From assembly GCA_040357565.1 (NCBI GenBank), contig JBDODJ010000115.1: DNA of 36,478 nt; one strand, written 5' to 3'. Below are positions 1 to 9,876 of the stretch, in pieces (position 1 is the first letter of the stretch; each line of letters begins with the position of its first letter). This stretch comes from Cercozoa sp. M6MM. Taxonomy: Eukaryota; Endomyxa: Ascetosporea. Position numbers and translations under genes: made by a program. A model generated the notes under the pieces. The model did not search any database. It was not told the origin of the DNA and saw nothing but the letters and a program-made list of their open reading frames with translations.

Positions 1-512
1 GGAGCAGGGGGTAAAGCTGCAGTACCAAACGGCCACAGCACGTTGCGGCCCTTGAGACGCTGGTAGCCCGCCATAAACTCGGCCTTGCTGTGAAGGGGTA
101 AAGTGGTAAAAAGGGAGGTAAAGGGGGGAAGGGGTAAAGGTGCAAGTGTAACATGAGACATTGGAGAGTAGGGAATAGAAAGGGTAAAGGGAAGGTCAAT
201 ACGCCAGAGTGAAGGCATGGCCCACGTGCAGCTTGCCGTTCATGTACGGGTACGGGAACGTGCACATGTACTTGGGCCGGTCATCCGGCGTCGACTGCAC
301 AAACAAAAGGGAGTGGTGCCGCATCCTTAACAAAACAGAAAACGAAATTAGAGTTACCTCAAAAGCACGCGCCTCGTCCCAAAGGCTCTGAGCGAACTCT
401 TCGTGCGCCTTGAGCTGCCAAACACAGGTGACTTCCCCACTTTCTCCTATAATACTATGCTCGAGTCCCGCAGATCTACCTGGTCGCGGCGAGCGGTGTG
501 TTCGAGCTCCAT
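1..512 (-). CDS. LARS1: Cytosolic leucyl-tRNA synthetase, N-terminal part (runs off the left edge)
   Basis: Class I aminoacyl-tRNA synthetase that charges tRNA-Leu in the cytosol. Four exons are visible on the minus strand: 512-480 (starts MELEHTARRDQ), 414-358, 294-203 and 87-26. The introns between them are 65, 63 and 115 bp. Exon 2 encodes a helix ending LWDEARAFE, of the same length and pattern as the N-terminal helix of eukaryotic LeuRS. Exon 3 carries TFPYPYMNGKLHVGHAF, the class I HIGH-type ATP-binding signature (HVGH). Exon 4 continues KAEFMAGYQRLKGRNVLWPFG, as in the eukaryotic/archaeal cytosolic type rather than the bacterial or organellar type. All junctions are GT-AG and keep phase. 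Start: the ATG at 512 gives a short N-terminus typical of the cytosolic enzyme, with no targeting peptide. The catalytic core, editing domain and anticodon-binding domain lie beyond position 1. The introns contain repeated C-rich TTTACCCC runs in the sense direction. Confidence 0.93.
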
Positions 513-831
513 GTGAGTCGAGAACAGACAGTAACCAAACTGCGCACACAGAAACAAAGCTTGGTCAAGAAAAAGCCACAACACATCTGGTTTGGGAAAA
601 CAACTCACGTCGTGTTTTCGAGATGTGACGCGCTGGACGGCACGTTTCAGCATACAGGCCTCACGCAGCACGGCGGTGGGTGGCCTGTCGGGGCTGCGCA
701 CTCATTTTCCGGCTCAGAAGTTGTGGCTATTGTTTTTGTTTCTGGCTCACATAAAATTGGCCCTCGTCTTACGACCTCTTGGCAGGCGCACGAATGTGTG
801 AGTACTCTAATTGTAGAAAAGTGAAGAAACA
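513..831. promoter_or_regulatory. Divergent intergenic region between LARS1 and the secreted-protein gene
   Basis: A 319-bp spacer separates two start codons that point away from each other, so both 5' UTRs and core promoters should lie here. I see no convincing TATA box and no conserved non-coding RNA. Short open frames in it lack any protein-like pattern. The role is inferred from gene layout only. Confidence 0.4.
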
Positions 832-1543
832 ATGAGGCGATTAATCGTTCTGGTGTTCTGTGTGTGCCTTGTTCTGGGCGTCAGTGACGTCGGTGCTCAC
901 GAACAGCATGCAGAGGATCAGGAGGAGCAGGAGGACCTGCGAGAGACATGGTTGGCAGCCGCTCTGCGTTCTCGCACTGACAGACGTGAGTTGGTTTCTC
1001 TTGTGAAACTCCACCTGTCTGTCTTTATTTGGACTGATCTGTGTGGTTACAGACCTGCCATGGACGCGGACGGAGATGGAGCTGCTCGTGGGCAGTGGGC
1101 GCGACCTGGCGGCCGATGAGGTGCGCAACCTGTACAACTGTCTGCTGAGCAACGGTCCCTTCCTGATCGCGCACTTTGCGGGCTTCACGAGCGACATCTG
1201 CGAGGTGGCCGAGCAGCTCGTCGGGTACCGCGCGCGTGTCAAGCAGTACGCGCGTAGTCGCGGCGCCTGGTTCACCGAGCAGTTCCTGCGTCTGCGCGAC
1301 GTTGTCAAGTACGGCGGCGACCTCGATTTCGACGCTGTCTACGCCAAGCAGTGGCGCCGCCACCGATGCCACGACGCCAACGTTGATCACGTCGATGAGA
1401 ACGGCGACGACTTTTGCACCGAGCGAGCCGTCTGTGCTGCTGTTCTCAGCTCTGCCCTGCGGTCCAACGGCGGCTACAATGCCGCACTCGACCCTGACAA
1501 TACCCAGAACGGCAACAAAGAGCCCGTCAAAACCGACATGTAG
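832..1543 (+). CDS. Small secreted protein of unknown family
   Basis: Two exons, 832-985 and 1053-1543, joined in phase 1 across a 67-bp GTGAGT...CAG intron, give 214 residues. The N-terminus is a clear signal peptide: two Arg, a hydrophobic core (LIVLVFCVCLVLGV) and a likely cleavage site near SDVGA-HE. An acidic Glu/Gln stretch follows. The mature part is helical, with five Cys (in LYNCLL, DICEV, RHRCHD, DDFCTE and RAVCAA) that could form disulfides. There is no membrane segment after the signal and no ER-retention motif; the end is EPVKTDM. I do not recognise the family. The upstream neighbour is the divergent LARS1 gene, and a RAP1-like gene starts 171 bp downstream on the same strand. 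Confidence 0.75.
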
Positions 1544-1714
1544 GATGTAGATTCACGTCAACGCATTTTATAGCAACACTACGGTGTCAGAAATCGAGAA
1601 CCTGTCAGCCAGGGTTTGCAGTTTCCGTTTGCCGCCAAGAAAAAGTGTGAGCGCTGACTGTGCTGCACTGTAGGAAGTTGCCATTACTTAAAATGGAATA
1701 TATTCTGACTTTAG

Positions 1715-3029
1715 ATGCCTGTGACGCTCACTAACGTCCTCTGGAAGAAGGAAGAAGATGAAAGGTGGCACTTTTTTGTGCGCTGTGGTTTCGCGTTATT
1801 TTGTTTTTGAGTGCAGTTTGATGGAGTTCGCGTGGAACTACCAAAAATCCAGGCAAGGGAAAGTAGGCGGCAAGCCCATGTTTCGAGCGGCGGCCAGAGA
1901 AGGTACTGAGTTCTCTCGGGGGACAGTCTTGTTTTTGTTGCCTTGGTATTGTCGGTTTGGCTCCAGGTGTTTGCGGCACGCGGTCGTGGGCGGCGATTCG
2001 CGCGCGCTGGCGTGACAAACTTTCTTTCAGTGAGTTAGTGAGTAACACAGCAGGGGTACCATATGTATACTATGTATATATATATACATGTGCACAATGT
2101 AGAGTTTCCGGCCTGGTGTCGCAAGCGTCGAAAGTCGTTGTCAAAGGACTCGCCTCAACAAGCTGAACGGCCGCGCAGTTCTCTCGCCGCTTTGAACACA
2201 CCTCGAAAGGGCAGTCCCGCCAGTCTGCGCAAAAAGAAAAAGAAACGTCGTCACACGGAACCCATGGTACCACCCCCTCGTTACCTCTGGTACTTTACCC
2301 CCCCCCCCCCCGCGCCTGCAGTTCCGTAAGCCCGCGCGTAAGCTGAGCGTTGCGGCCACAGCGCCAGACAAGCGAGAACAGTCGCCGACGAAGAAACCGA
2401 CCGTCGACGTGAGACGGCAGATCTCAGTGTCGTCGTCGTCGTCGCAGCTGTCGCTGTCGGAGGCGCGTGTTGGTACCAGCATCAACAGTGCCGAGCCCAA
2501 GGTCAGTTTTGCTTTTACCCTTCTCTACTCCTTTGTAACCATTTCTTTTTTGCAGGTCATTGCTTTGGAGAAACCTGAAAGAGTGAGAAGGAAAGCGCCG
2601 ACTCCAAAAGCAACTCCAGCACAAGCTGTACTGCCTGCCCAAGTACAGCCTACCCGAGTACAGCCTACCCAAGTCACTCAAGTACAAGCCACTCAAGTGC
2701 AAGTCACTCAAGTGCAAGCCACTCAAGTACAAGCAACTCAAGCACAAGTCACACGAGCACAAGCGACTCAAGGACCCACACCCGAGGAGCAAGCCGCACA
2801 GCTCGTTGCACTGGCACGCGAGCTCGCGCTGACGTGTCGCGTCTCGCCGCAGCGCGCCTTCCTGGCACTGCTGCGGCACTATCGGCCTCAGTCAGAAAGT
2901 TCCCTGGAGCACGTTCGGCATGTTCTGCTTCTTCACGTGGCCACTGGCGGCCGTCTATACGCATACGACTCCGCCACTGTGCCCTGCACTGACCTCGCGA
3001 GTCAGCATGCCAGTCGCTCCGAGTCATGA
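1715..3029 (+). CDS. RAP1/TERF2IP-like telomere-binding protein (N-terminal Myb, no BRCT)
   Basis: Six exons: 1715-1764, 1817-1902, 1967-2029, 2103-2266, 2322-2501 and 2556-3029. All junctions keep phase; the product is 338 residues. Residues about 8-64 form a Myb/SANT-like three-helix unit: WKKEEDESLMEFAW, then GGKPMFRAAARE, then TRSWAAIRARWRDKL. This follows the RAP1 pattern of an acidic EED helix, G-N/G-K-x-[YF] and W-x2-[LIM]-[RK]-x-R-[WY]. A lysine-rich stretch (about residues 70-125) suggests nuclear localisation. Residues about 210-254 are VQATQ repeats. The last 80 residues (TPEEQAAQLVALARELAL ... ATGGRLYAYDS) resemble the compact helical RAP1 C-terminal protein-interaction domain, but weakly. 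The usual N-terminal BRCT domain is absent; the ATG at 1715 lies 171 bp after the previous stop and no BRCT exon is visible. Known RAP1 proteins act at telomeres, directly or through TRF2. Alternative: an unrelated Myb-type factor. Confidence 0.6.
2640..2775 (+). repeat. Coding 15-bp minisatellite (VQATQ repeat)
   Basis: About nine tandem 15-bp units lie in the last exon of the RAP1-like gene. Two early units read like CAAGTACAGCCTACC and the later ones like ACTCAAGTACAAGCC. They encode [TP]-Q/R-V/A-Q-A/V/P pentads. The period equals five codons, so unit gain or loss keeps frame. A flexible linker between the Myb and C-terminal regions is the likely role. Confidence 0.9.
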
Positions 3030-3185
3030 CTCGATTCGATGAGCCGAGTGCACGTGGTCGCGACGTACGGTACGGGACTGCAAAACGTTCGCACTCCACC
3101 TGTAATATAAACAAGAAGGAAACCCCGTAGCCCGCATGGGTGGCGTGGTCAGTTTTAAAACTAAAACTGAAAACCTCTGCCAGTA

Positions 3186-3674
3186 TGTTGCTGACGGTTG
3201 TCAGTGAAAAGAATTAAATAAAAGAAGTAAGTCGTCAATTAGACGAAGCGAGGGAATCAATTATTCAGTTTGTAGCGTAGAAGCGAAGTGAAGATTCACC
3301 CCAACTGGGTTCTTACGTCAAACTAGACGGAGTTGTAGCCGGAAACTTCCGTCACGGGGAAAATCGTGATGAGAAGATTAAAAAACCCCTTCTTTCTACA
3401 ACAGCCAATGCTTACTTGTAGAGGTGGATATCAGTACAAACTGCAGAGTAACTGACCAGCTGATGCCAAGTAGATGAGGTTTTCTCTTTGCCAACTGGCA
3501 GGCTCAATCTACAGGACAAGCTTTCAGACAGTCCAGTCACAGCTCTATAGGCAGTAGTACCGCAGAGCAACAAACTCTTAACTCTTCTTTCTCTTTTCTT
3601 CAATGATGGGAGACCAACTGGTCTGTCTGGGTTTATCCCCGCGGAGACTGCATGTTCTGAGTCAGTCTGTAACA
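3186..3674 (+). mobile_element. Solo LTR-like element (older copy of the window's LTR family)
   Basis: A 489-bp segment begins TGTTGCTGAC and ends GTCAGTCTGTAACA, so it has TG...CA ends with an imperfect inverted repeat. It is flanked by the 4-bp direct repeat AGTA (3182-3185 and 3675-3678), a plausible target-site duplication. It shares order and spacing of short blocks with the LTR at 28105-28585: AATAAA near the 5' quarter, AAGTCGTCA, AGCTTTC, a CAGTAG...CAGAGCAA block and CTCTTAA. Overall similarity is low, so it is a diverged, older relative. No internal coding region is seen, consistent with a solo LTR fossil. Confidence 0.7.
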
Positions 3675-3687
3675 AGTACTAGTATCA

Positions 3688-3795
3688 GTTAGTAGGTTGA
3701 GTCTTATGAAACCAACTAAGCGGTTCCGCTGCATCATCCGAGGTGGGTTCCCAGAGCATGGCCGTGTCTACCGACCGCTTACGGTCGGACCAGAT
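3688..3795 (+). repeat. Dispersed hairpin-forming repeat, copy 1
   Basis: A ~105-bp block beginning GTTAGTAGGTTGAGTC is recognisably the same as one at 23134-23245. They share GAAACCAACTA, GTTCC-CTGCA-CA-TCCG, GGTGGGT and AGAGCATGGCC. It ends with a perfect 7-bp stem, CCGACCG (3771-3777) with CGGTCGG (3782-3788), around a CTTA loop. In the other copy the stem has different bases but still pairs. It may be a small non-coding RNA gene, a SINE fragment or the end of a transposon; I do not recognise the family. Confidence 0.6.
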
Positions 3796-3897
3796 CACTC
3801 CTTTTGACGTTCCCCAGACAACGAAGTCGACTTCATAGTTGGTGCAGGTAGCGCAGTGCTCCGTTTATCCGGCAGTGCAGCCTTGATGGAGATGTCC

Positions 3898-4144
3898 TGG
3901 GAACTAATTGGGTGGCACAGGGTACAGGGGACTATAGGTACTGTACATGGTTGGTTTTTAAATAGACTAGACAGGTAGTACACTCCGGCGAGACAGTACT
4001 GCGTACAGTATCACGAGATACCATCTCCAGTTTTGTACCGTACAATGCGTGTCCAGCAGCTCGAGTAACAAGATGAAGAAATGGTGTACTAATGTCCTGT
4101 ACAATACAAATGGTAAGGAAGATGGGAACTAATTGGGTGGCACA
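3898..4144. repeat. 22-bp exact direct repeats bracketing about 200 bp
   Basis: The sequence TGGGAACTAATTGGGTGGCA plus two further bases occurs exactly at 3898-3919 and again at 4123-4144. The 203 bp between them has no protein-like frame. The arrangement could be a target-site duplication around a small insertion, or the remnant of a tandem duplication. Confidence 0.7.
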
Positions 4145-4795
4145 AAACAAAAACAAAAAACAGAAAAGACAAAACACAACACACACACACACACACAAAG
4201 TGAAGGGCACAAAAGCTCAGACAGCTCTCTCGGCAGTCCGCACGCACACCCGTAGTGCACAGACACGCCAAGCAACATGGTGCACAGTGAATCACACGCC
4301 ACAGAAAAACAAAAACGCCAAATCCTTGCCTTGTAGTGCTCGATGCACTCGGCCTTCTTTTCTCGTCTGGTTTCACAAGTCGAAGCCTAACACAATGTGC
4401 GGTGAGAAACAGTGCATTTCTGTACAAAACGCATGTTCACGCACTCATCGCATGTGGCTACCACAGAGACAGATCGGCATTTCGGCGTGCGTCAGAGTGG
4501 TATAACACCGCCCTGGTCGGTCTCGACGCACCAGCTCGGAAGCCGGCCCCAGCCAGGCAGGGCCAGAACGACCAGAGTGCATTAGATAAAGCGTGGGACG
4601 TGCGCAGCGGACACTCAAAACTGCGCAAAACCCGTGCGGCACCTTCCGGTGCGCTCTCACGCTGCAGCAAAAAGCGAGTTTTGCAAACAACAAATCGGGC
4701 ACGTCGCGTTTCTCCACACAAAGCTGACTAGGGACACTTTGGCTCAGGTTTGACATGAAAACAGTATTTTACGTTAGTTAAAGTAGCTTAAACAT
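4145..4795. other. Gene-poor spacer, no supported gene
   Basis: This stretch lies between the repeat block and the 3' end of the minus-strand gene at 4796. It opens with A-rich AACAAAAAC runs and a short (CA)n at about 4177-4196. Several open frames exist on both strands, but none has a domain, a protein-like composition or good splice partners. I see no tRNA or rRNA. Confidence 0.5.
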
Positions 4796-7061
4796 CTAAT
4801 TTTGCGCACCGCAGCCCAACCAGATTATTGGGGAATTGTTGTTTTGGGGCGAGCGTCTGAAACTGTGTTGCCGCTCAAATATGTAGTCGCAAACGACACT
4901 CAGCACATCATCGTTGGCGTATGGAAACAAGCAGTCCAGTTCTTGCTTGTACGGACGAAACAGTTCCTGACGGTAGCTTTCGAGCTCCCGCATCACCACG
5001 CACTCTGCAGCGGCACGACTATGCGAGTCCTTGCCTAATGCAGGAAGATAAGTCCTCACATAGCGGAAACCGTAATGTAATGCTATGTACTTGATGTTGT
5101 TGTTTCAAAAATCGCACGATGGAGCCGAGCTTTTCTTTCTGTGTCGTCGAGCGAATCGATGTATCGAATCAAACTGAGCATGGTGCAAACAAAAGTCGTT
5201 CTTGTCTTGTCTTTCCACCAGTTGTTCCGGTGCCACGCCGCAAAGCACTTCCATTTCGTGCGCTGGATCAGGCAGTTTGGGAGCGGCACCCCCAACTCGC
5301 GAGCTTGGAACGCGAAGCGTGAAACCGTGGCATCCCAGTCGCAGAACTCCATGATATCGTCGACACTCATGAAGGACTGTGCCCACGCAGATTGATCGAT
5401 GCCGTCCGTTGCCCGGGCTGCAAAGGAAAGCGCAGTGTTTTCAAGCACCGCAACTTCTTGTTCATGCAGCCACGACAAGAACTGACTCCAGATGTTGCAA
5501 TTGCGCTTCTACAGTTTACACCCATGGTGAAACAAACAGCACAGTACTGATCATGAAATTACGCGTCAGTATTTCAGGACTGTACCCACAAAAGCATGAA
5601 TAGATCGCCAAAGCTCTGACCCGACCCCTTGATTCTTGAAAACACAATTTGAATATACGCCGTGAGTTCACGACTCTTGACAGGGCAGTCTGAGGAAATG
5701 GCCGCCGCCATCAAGGCTTCCAGAACCAGCGAGAGTGTACTTTCGTTGAAACTGAAGGAGGCAAGCTTTCGCAAGAGTAGCTTTGGGAATTCCCTGTCGC
5801 TGATCTCGTGCGGATCGAATTTGACGAGTCGAAACACAGGAAAATTTGAGTTTGCACCTACTTGACACTCCTCAAACTTGAAGGCTTTCTGCACCTGCTT
5901 ATATGTCATAGTATATTTACTGTACTATCGACTCGGTTGCGGTACGGGAATTGAACGCGAGGCGATGATAGTACCAACGTTGCAACTGCCTTGCGAGGGC
6001 AGAACACCAAGCGGTCGGAACAACTATGCAGCCCGGTGCAATACACACCTTTGCGAAGAATCAGGTCAAAATCTCCGTGAATCTCATCGTCGAAGCACTC
6101 GTCAATGTGAGACCAAGCCAAGTGAAGAAGGATAGTGGCGACACCAATCTTGCACCTGTTCCATGGAGAAGCTGCACAAACGCATGTCACGCTTCCGGTG
6201 AAGGCGATTCCTTCGAAGCAGTTTGAGGCTTCCACTGCTTCAACGAGTTCTACCGCAACGTCTCGGCTGTAGTCATTCACCGAAAAAGCAGACAAAAAGA
6301 AGGCACGCCATGCAAATGGTATTTCAGTCCAAGGGGCGGGGAATTTCATCTCACGGGACTCTATGCGCAGTTCTCGGGACCAAAGCTGAATGTTACTATC
6401 GAGGGCACTGCTCGATACTAATCCGCAAATAATACCATATAGGAGAAGTCCTCAATCGCCTTCAGATTGTTCTGCAGTGACATTAGTCCTGTCAGGTACA
6501 CATAGCACCGGGTTTCTGCAGTTGCGTTCAACCACTCCAAGCTGAAGCTGTGCGAGGGATTTCTTTCGCAAAAAGCTATTCAAGACCTATTGCAAGCAAG
6601 TCTTTTGAGGTCGGAACAAATATTTATACCGTCTTCGTGCATCAAATCTCCTTGCAATGCCGCTGAAACTTCAGGTAGCATCCTAGCGACGTCATTAAAG
6701 AGGCTCAGGATAGTATCAGCAACGTTCATGTTTCTCACAATCACAAGGATTCGATCTGCAAGGTGCGACGGTGGAGCTGCTCTTCTTAAATCGGTAGGTC
6801 GCCAACGAAAATCTAACAGAGAACGCGAGACGGCCTTTTCCACATGTTACTATAGGCACCGCAAAACCAAAAACCTTTGCGCCGTCGCATGAAAAGATAT
6901 GGGAGAAGCATATCAACGTGAGAAGCCAAACGCTGCGGCAGGTTCTCCTTCTCTGTTAACGTTTCATCGACAAACTTTTCAACGTCACTTTTCTGCTCCA
7001 ACGTTAACAGCTGAATCAAACGGTCCCTAGTCTGAACGCGCTCTTGAAGGAGCGAATGCAT
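4796..7061 (-). CDS. Helical protein of unknown family, 609 residues, 7 exons
   Basis: Exons on the minus strand: 7061-6875, 6812-6587, 6547-6436, 6385-6047, 5894-5586, 5508-5091 and 5034-4796. Every junction is GT-AG and phase-consistent, and introns are 39 to 152 bp. The product starts MHSLLQERVQTRDRL and ends IIWLGCGAQN. It is rich in Leu, Phe, Trp and acidic residues, with repeated amphipathic helices such as TILSLFNDVARMLPEVSAAL and MRELESYRQELFRPYKQEL. There is no signal peptide and no membrane segment. The pattern suggests an alpha-solenoid or helical scaffold, but I recognise no named family, so function is unknown. The start is the first ATG of an open exon; the frame stays open only about 15 codons further upstream, so a short extra 5' exon cannot be excluded. 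Confidence 0.72.
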
Positions 7062-7526
7062 GCTGGACAGGTGCTGCTCAATTATCTCAACAGCACACGG
7101 CAGTCAAAAACAGGGCTCAGTTTTGCTGCAATCATTGCAAGAAACAAACGAGTTTGGACTCGTGCGTTTTTCGAAACTGGTCATGTGCGTTTTTCTTTTG
7201 GATCCCCCTGTATTTCCAGTGAATAACAATCCTGTCTCAGGCGTCCTGTTTTTTCACGTTGTGTTAGATAAACTCAGTATTGTATTTTAAGTTGTAATTA
7301 AAAATTTACATTTCTAAACTTAGTGACATCGGCGAACCCTAAAAGTCTAAAACGAAGTGCAGTTTGAAAAACTAAGTCTGGAAGACTAAGTCTAAATTTA
7401 GAAAACTGAGCATGGAAAACTGAGTATGAAAACTGAGTCTGTATCGGAGGGGGCAAAGACGAGACTGACAACTGAAAGCATAAACTTACTAGTATAAATT
7501 GGGCAGCTTCAATCGGGAATTCATTT
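7062..7526. other. Intergenic spacer with a degenerate 14-bp tandem repeat
   Basis: The left part should hold the promoter of the minus-strand gene starting at 7061. At about 7368-7441 there is a degenerate tandem array of units like GAAAACTGAGTATG (five to six copies). The right part is AT-rich and may contain the 3' end of the next minus-strand gene. No RNA gene is recognised. Confidence 0.55.
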
Positions 7527-7934
7527 TCAAGTCATGTATCGGTGTGCTCGACTGACGGACTCCTCGATTTCAAGTAGTTTGGCTTCTTCTTCATCCTCTG
7601 CATCGATACTTGCAGCCCGAGCTGTGGGCACCCTTCGAGAATACAATTCATGTCGGTCAAAGTCACTGTCAGACTCAGTTTCATCTTCCGAAAAGCCGCC
7701 TGGTAGCATGGCATAATCAAAAGTGGATTGGTGAGACGACTCTGCTGGAAGTTGCGCAATCGAGAGGACCGAAGGCGATGGCGCAATCGGTCGCTTGAGA
7801 TTCTTTTGACGCTGTTGTTCGCCTGTTGTATCGAGTACCTGCTGGTGGGTTCGCCGCAGATAAGCGATTCCCCCAGGCCAGAGTTTCGTCAAAACGGACA
7901 AACGTCGCAACACCATGGCTTTTTCCACCGGCAT
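7527..7934 (-). CDS. Acidic C-terminal segment, probably the tail of the upstream membrane protein
   Basis: An open frame of 135 codons starts MPVEKAMVLRRLSVLTKL and ends SVSRAHRYMT. It includes a strongly acidic, serine-rich stretch (GGFSEDETESDSDFD) and DAEDEEEAKLLEIEES. Composition and position 31 bp downstream of the membrane-protein frame suggest it is the cytosolic tail of that protein, joined by an intron I could not place with confidence. The candidate acceptor TTTAG at 7949-7945 would need a phase-0 donor, and none is obvious. Alternatively it is a separate small gene using the ATG at 7934. Confidence 0.4.
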   Translation of the reverse strand: MPVEKAMVLRRLSVLTKLWPGGIAYLRRTHQQVLDTTGEQQRQKNLKRPIAPSPSVLSIAQLPAESSHQSTFDYAMLPGGFSEDETESDSDFDRHELYSRRVPTARAASIDAEDEEEAKLLEIEESVSRAHRYMT

Positions 7935-7965
7935 TAGGAGCAAGAACTAAATGTACGCTTTCTAA

Positions 7966-9876
7966 CTAAAACAACAAGTGCAAAATGTAAAGTGCAAATG
8001 TACATCTTCTCTTCGTTTCATGTTGGCACTGCATCCTTGCAAAGCCAGTTCGAGTTGTGGATTCGGCAGGAGTGAACTGCGACGAGCGACGTCGACGATT
8101 CTGTGAAAACTCATCAAAGCTTGTGGAGTACATCGTACCCAGTAGAATTGCTAGAAGTGAATCGTACGCTGCCAGCTCCTCGCAGAGTTCCTGCGTGACC
8201 CACTGAAAGACATGTCCCCGCGCGTCACGCAACTGCTTGGTCATTCGATCCACATCGCGCGCTCTGCCGTGGCAAAGCTGTGCCACAAGTTTCTCATCGT
8301 ACCTGGTGTCAGACAGGACATCAAATAGACCTCGACCCTCCTGTATCGGCATTCCGTCCACACGAAACTTGTTCAACGCATCAAGACGTCGAAGTAGCAC
8401 ATCGCGTGGCAACAACAACGTTGGCGTGCGTTCGCTCAGACGGAGCAGCGCGTGTGTACGACGCAATTCTGTCAGCAAGTTCGCGTGTTTCTGCGACAGA
8501 GCAGTTGCATCGGCAATTGAAACTGCCCAGTCCTTCCTCGCGAACAGAATCACCAGAAGCGACACCGAAACTGGCACCCAAAACACTGTACGAACCATCG
8601 GCACGAGAGCATCCACTCCAACCAGAGCGTTCTGCCACTCGGCGATGAAAGCAAAGACGAGAATGCTCTGAATGGCAGCACATGTGTCCAGAGAGGACTG
8701 CACGACGTTGCTCGAGGTGACACGAAACACTGGCCACGCAATTCGAAGGACCCAAATCATCACCACACACGCCATCAGGAGTCCGAACTGCAAGTTTCTT
8801 TCGAACGAGTACTCTCCTGCCTTAGCACGCGGCACGACCACAATGAACACGTACAGCAACGACTCGAGCACGCGCAGTGTCGTTCCGTGCGCCGCATGTC
8901 GCCGAAAGGAGGAGATCGAAGCCATCTGACGCACCTGCCACGTGTCGGAGGCTTTCGTGAGATACTCGACTTCGGCCGTCGCAATGGATCGATCGTGCAA
9001 CTGTGTGTTGTTAAACACTATGTTAGACTTCTCCAGACGAAACGAATGCCACAGCAGAGGACACACAAAGGACAGAAACGACAGGACCCCGGTCAACAAA
9101 ATCATGACACGTCGCCAGTCACGTATCGAACACTCAATATCTTTGTCTACTCGCACATGAGCGAAACCGTCGCACAGACAGAGTCTTGCCGAGTGCAATG
9201 CCGTTGGGATCACCAGTACTGGCAACCAGTCCAATGCTCGGTCGTGAGCTTTCGCGACGCGCCGCGCAAAGCGTCGTAACAACTGACACATACTATAGCG
9301 AAGGTAGGGCCCACTCCAGTTGGCCCGCGACACTAAGGCTCCAAACGCTCGCTGTCGCGACTCGAAACGCGCATAAAACAGCGACTGTTCAAGCCAATGC
9401 ATGCAAGCAACGAAACCAAACAGCACGTGCGGTAGACAGGCCACTGCAATCGCCCAACTGTCCCCAAAAACAATATTAGCTAAAAATCACACAAAACTCG
9501 TGAGTTGATGCAAGCTACGGTAGAGCAATATCCGAGTGCTGATCGTCGAGAAACTCGCGTCTACCAGACCATTTTGCGGTCACGGTTTCGTCCAATACGC
9601 GACTGGCGCGTCCCATCGCTTGGGCATCAAGCGTCACGACGAATAGCCAGGCAAAGTGCGTGCGCAACGTGGCCGGCCAAGGCCAGCGCTGCGCTTCTGC
9701 CGCAAGAAGTGCGAAGCACTGCAGAAACGTTATCACTGACAAAACCTGTGCACAAAAAACATTTTCGCACAACAAAGTTGACTCTTCATCCAATGTTGCA
9801 AACCTTCTCGAGCCACCATCTCCCGACTTGATTGTTCCACTCTGCTCGCGTCGCTTTGTTCAGAGGCAAAGGACAT
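7966..9876 (-). CDS. Polytopic membrane protein of unknown family
   Basis: Three exons, 9876-9804, 9735-9519 and 9457-7966, join in phase 1 and phase 2 and give at least 593 residues. It starts MSFASEQSDASRVEQSSREM, a short polar cytosolic N-terminus. Eight or nine hydrophobic segments follow, among them VITFLQCFALLAAEA, WAIAVACLPHVLFGFVACM, VMILLTGVLSFLSFVCPLLW, LLMACVVMIWVLRIAWPVF and VFWVPVSVSLLVILFA. A long soluble C-terminal part (SIADATALSQKHANLLTEL onward) is predicted helical and rich in Arg and Leu. I recognise no transporter or receptor signature. The frame closes at 7966, but the acidic frame at 7527-7934 may be a further exon. The nearest gene upstream is divergent (NAF1-like). 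Confidence 0.72.

Noticed and set aside
92-190. GGGTAAAGGGG runs as telomere-like repeats
   Set aside because: The orientation and unit (TTTACCCC) do not match common telomere repeats such as TTTAGGG or TTAGGG, and the runs sit inside introns of several genes.
3675-3700. Primer-binding site after the 3186-3674 LTR
   Set aside because: AGTATCAG only loosely resembles a Met-tRNA primer site, and the matching 4-bp flanks on both sides indicate a solo LTR instead.
4490-4545. tRNA-like or SINE A-box-like sequence (GTCAGAGTGGTATAAC)
   Set aside because: It resembles a D-arm, but there is no anticodon stem, no T-loop GTTCRA at the right distance and no acceptor pairing.
4092-4756. Overlapping open frames on both strands in the 4.1-4.8 kb spacer
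   Set aside because: They are low-complexity (His/Thr from CA repeats) or Arg/Ala/Cys-rich with no motif, no splice partners and no similarity I recognise.
5935-6030. Possible minus-strand tRNA (CGTTCAATTCCCG near 5945)
   Set aside because: The putative T-stem does not pair and no cloverleaf can be drawn. The sequence lies within a phase-consistent intron of the 4796-7061 gene.
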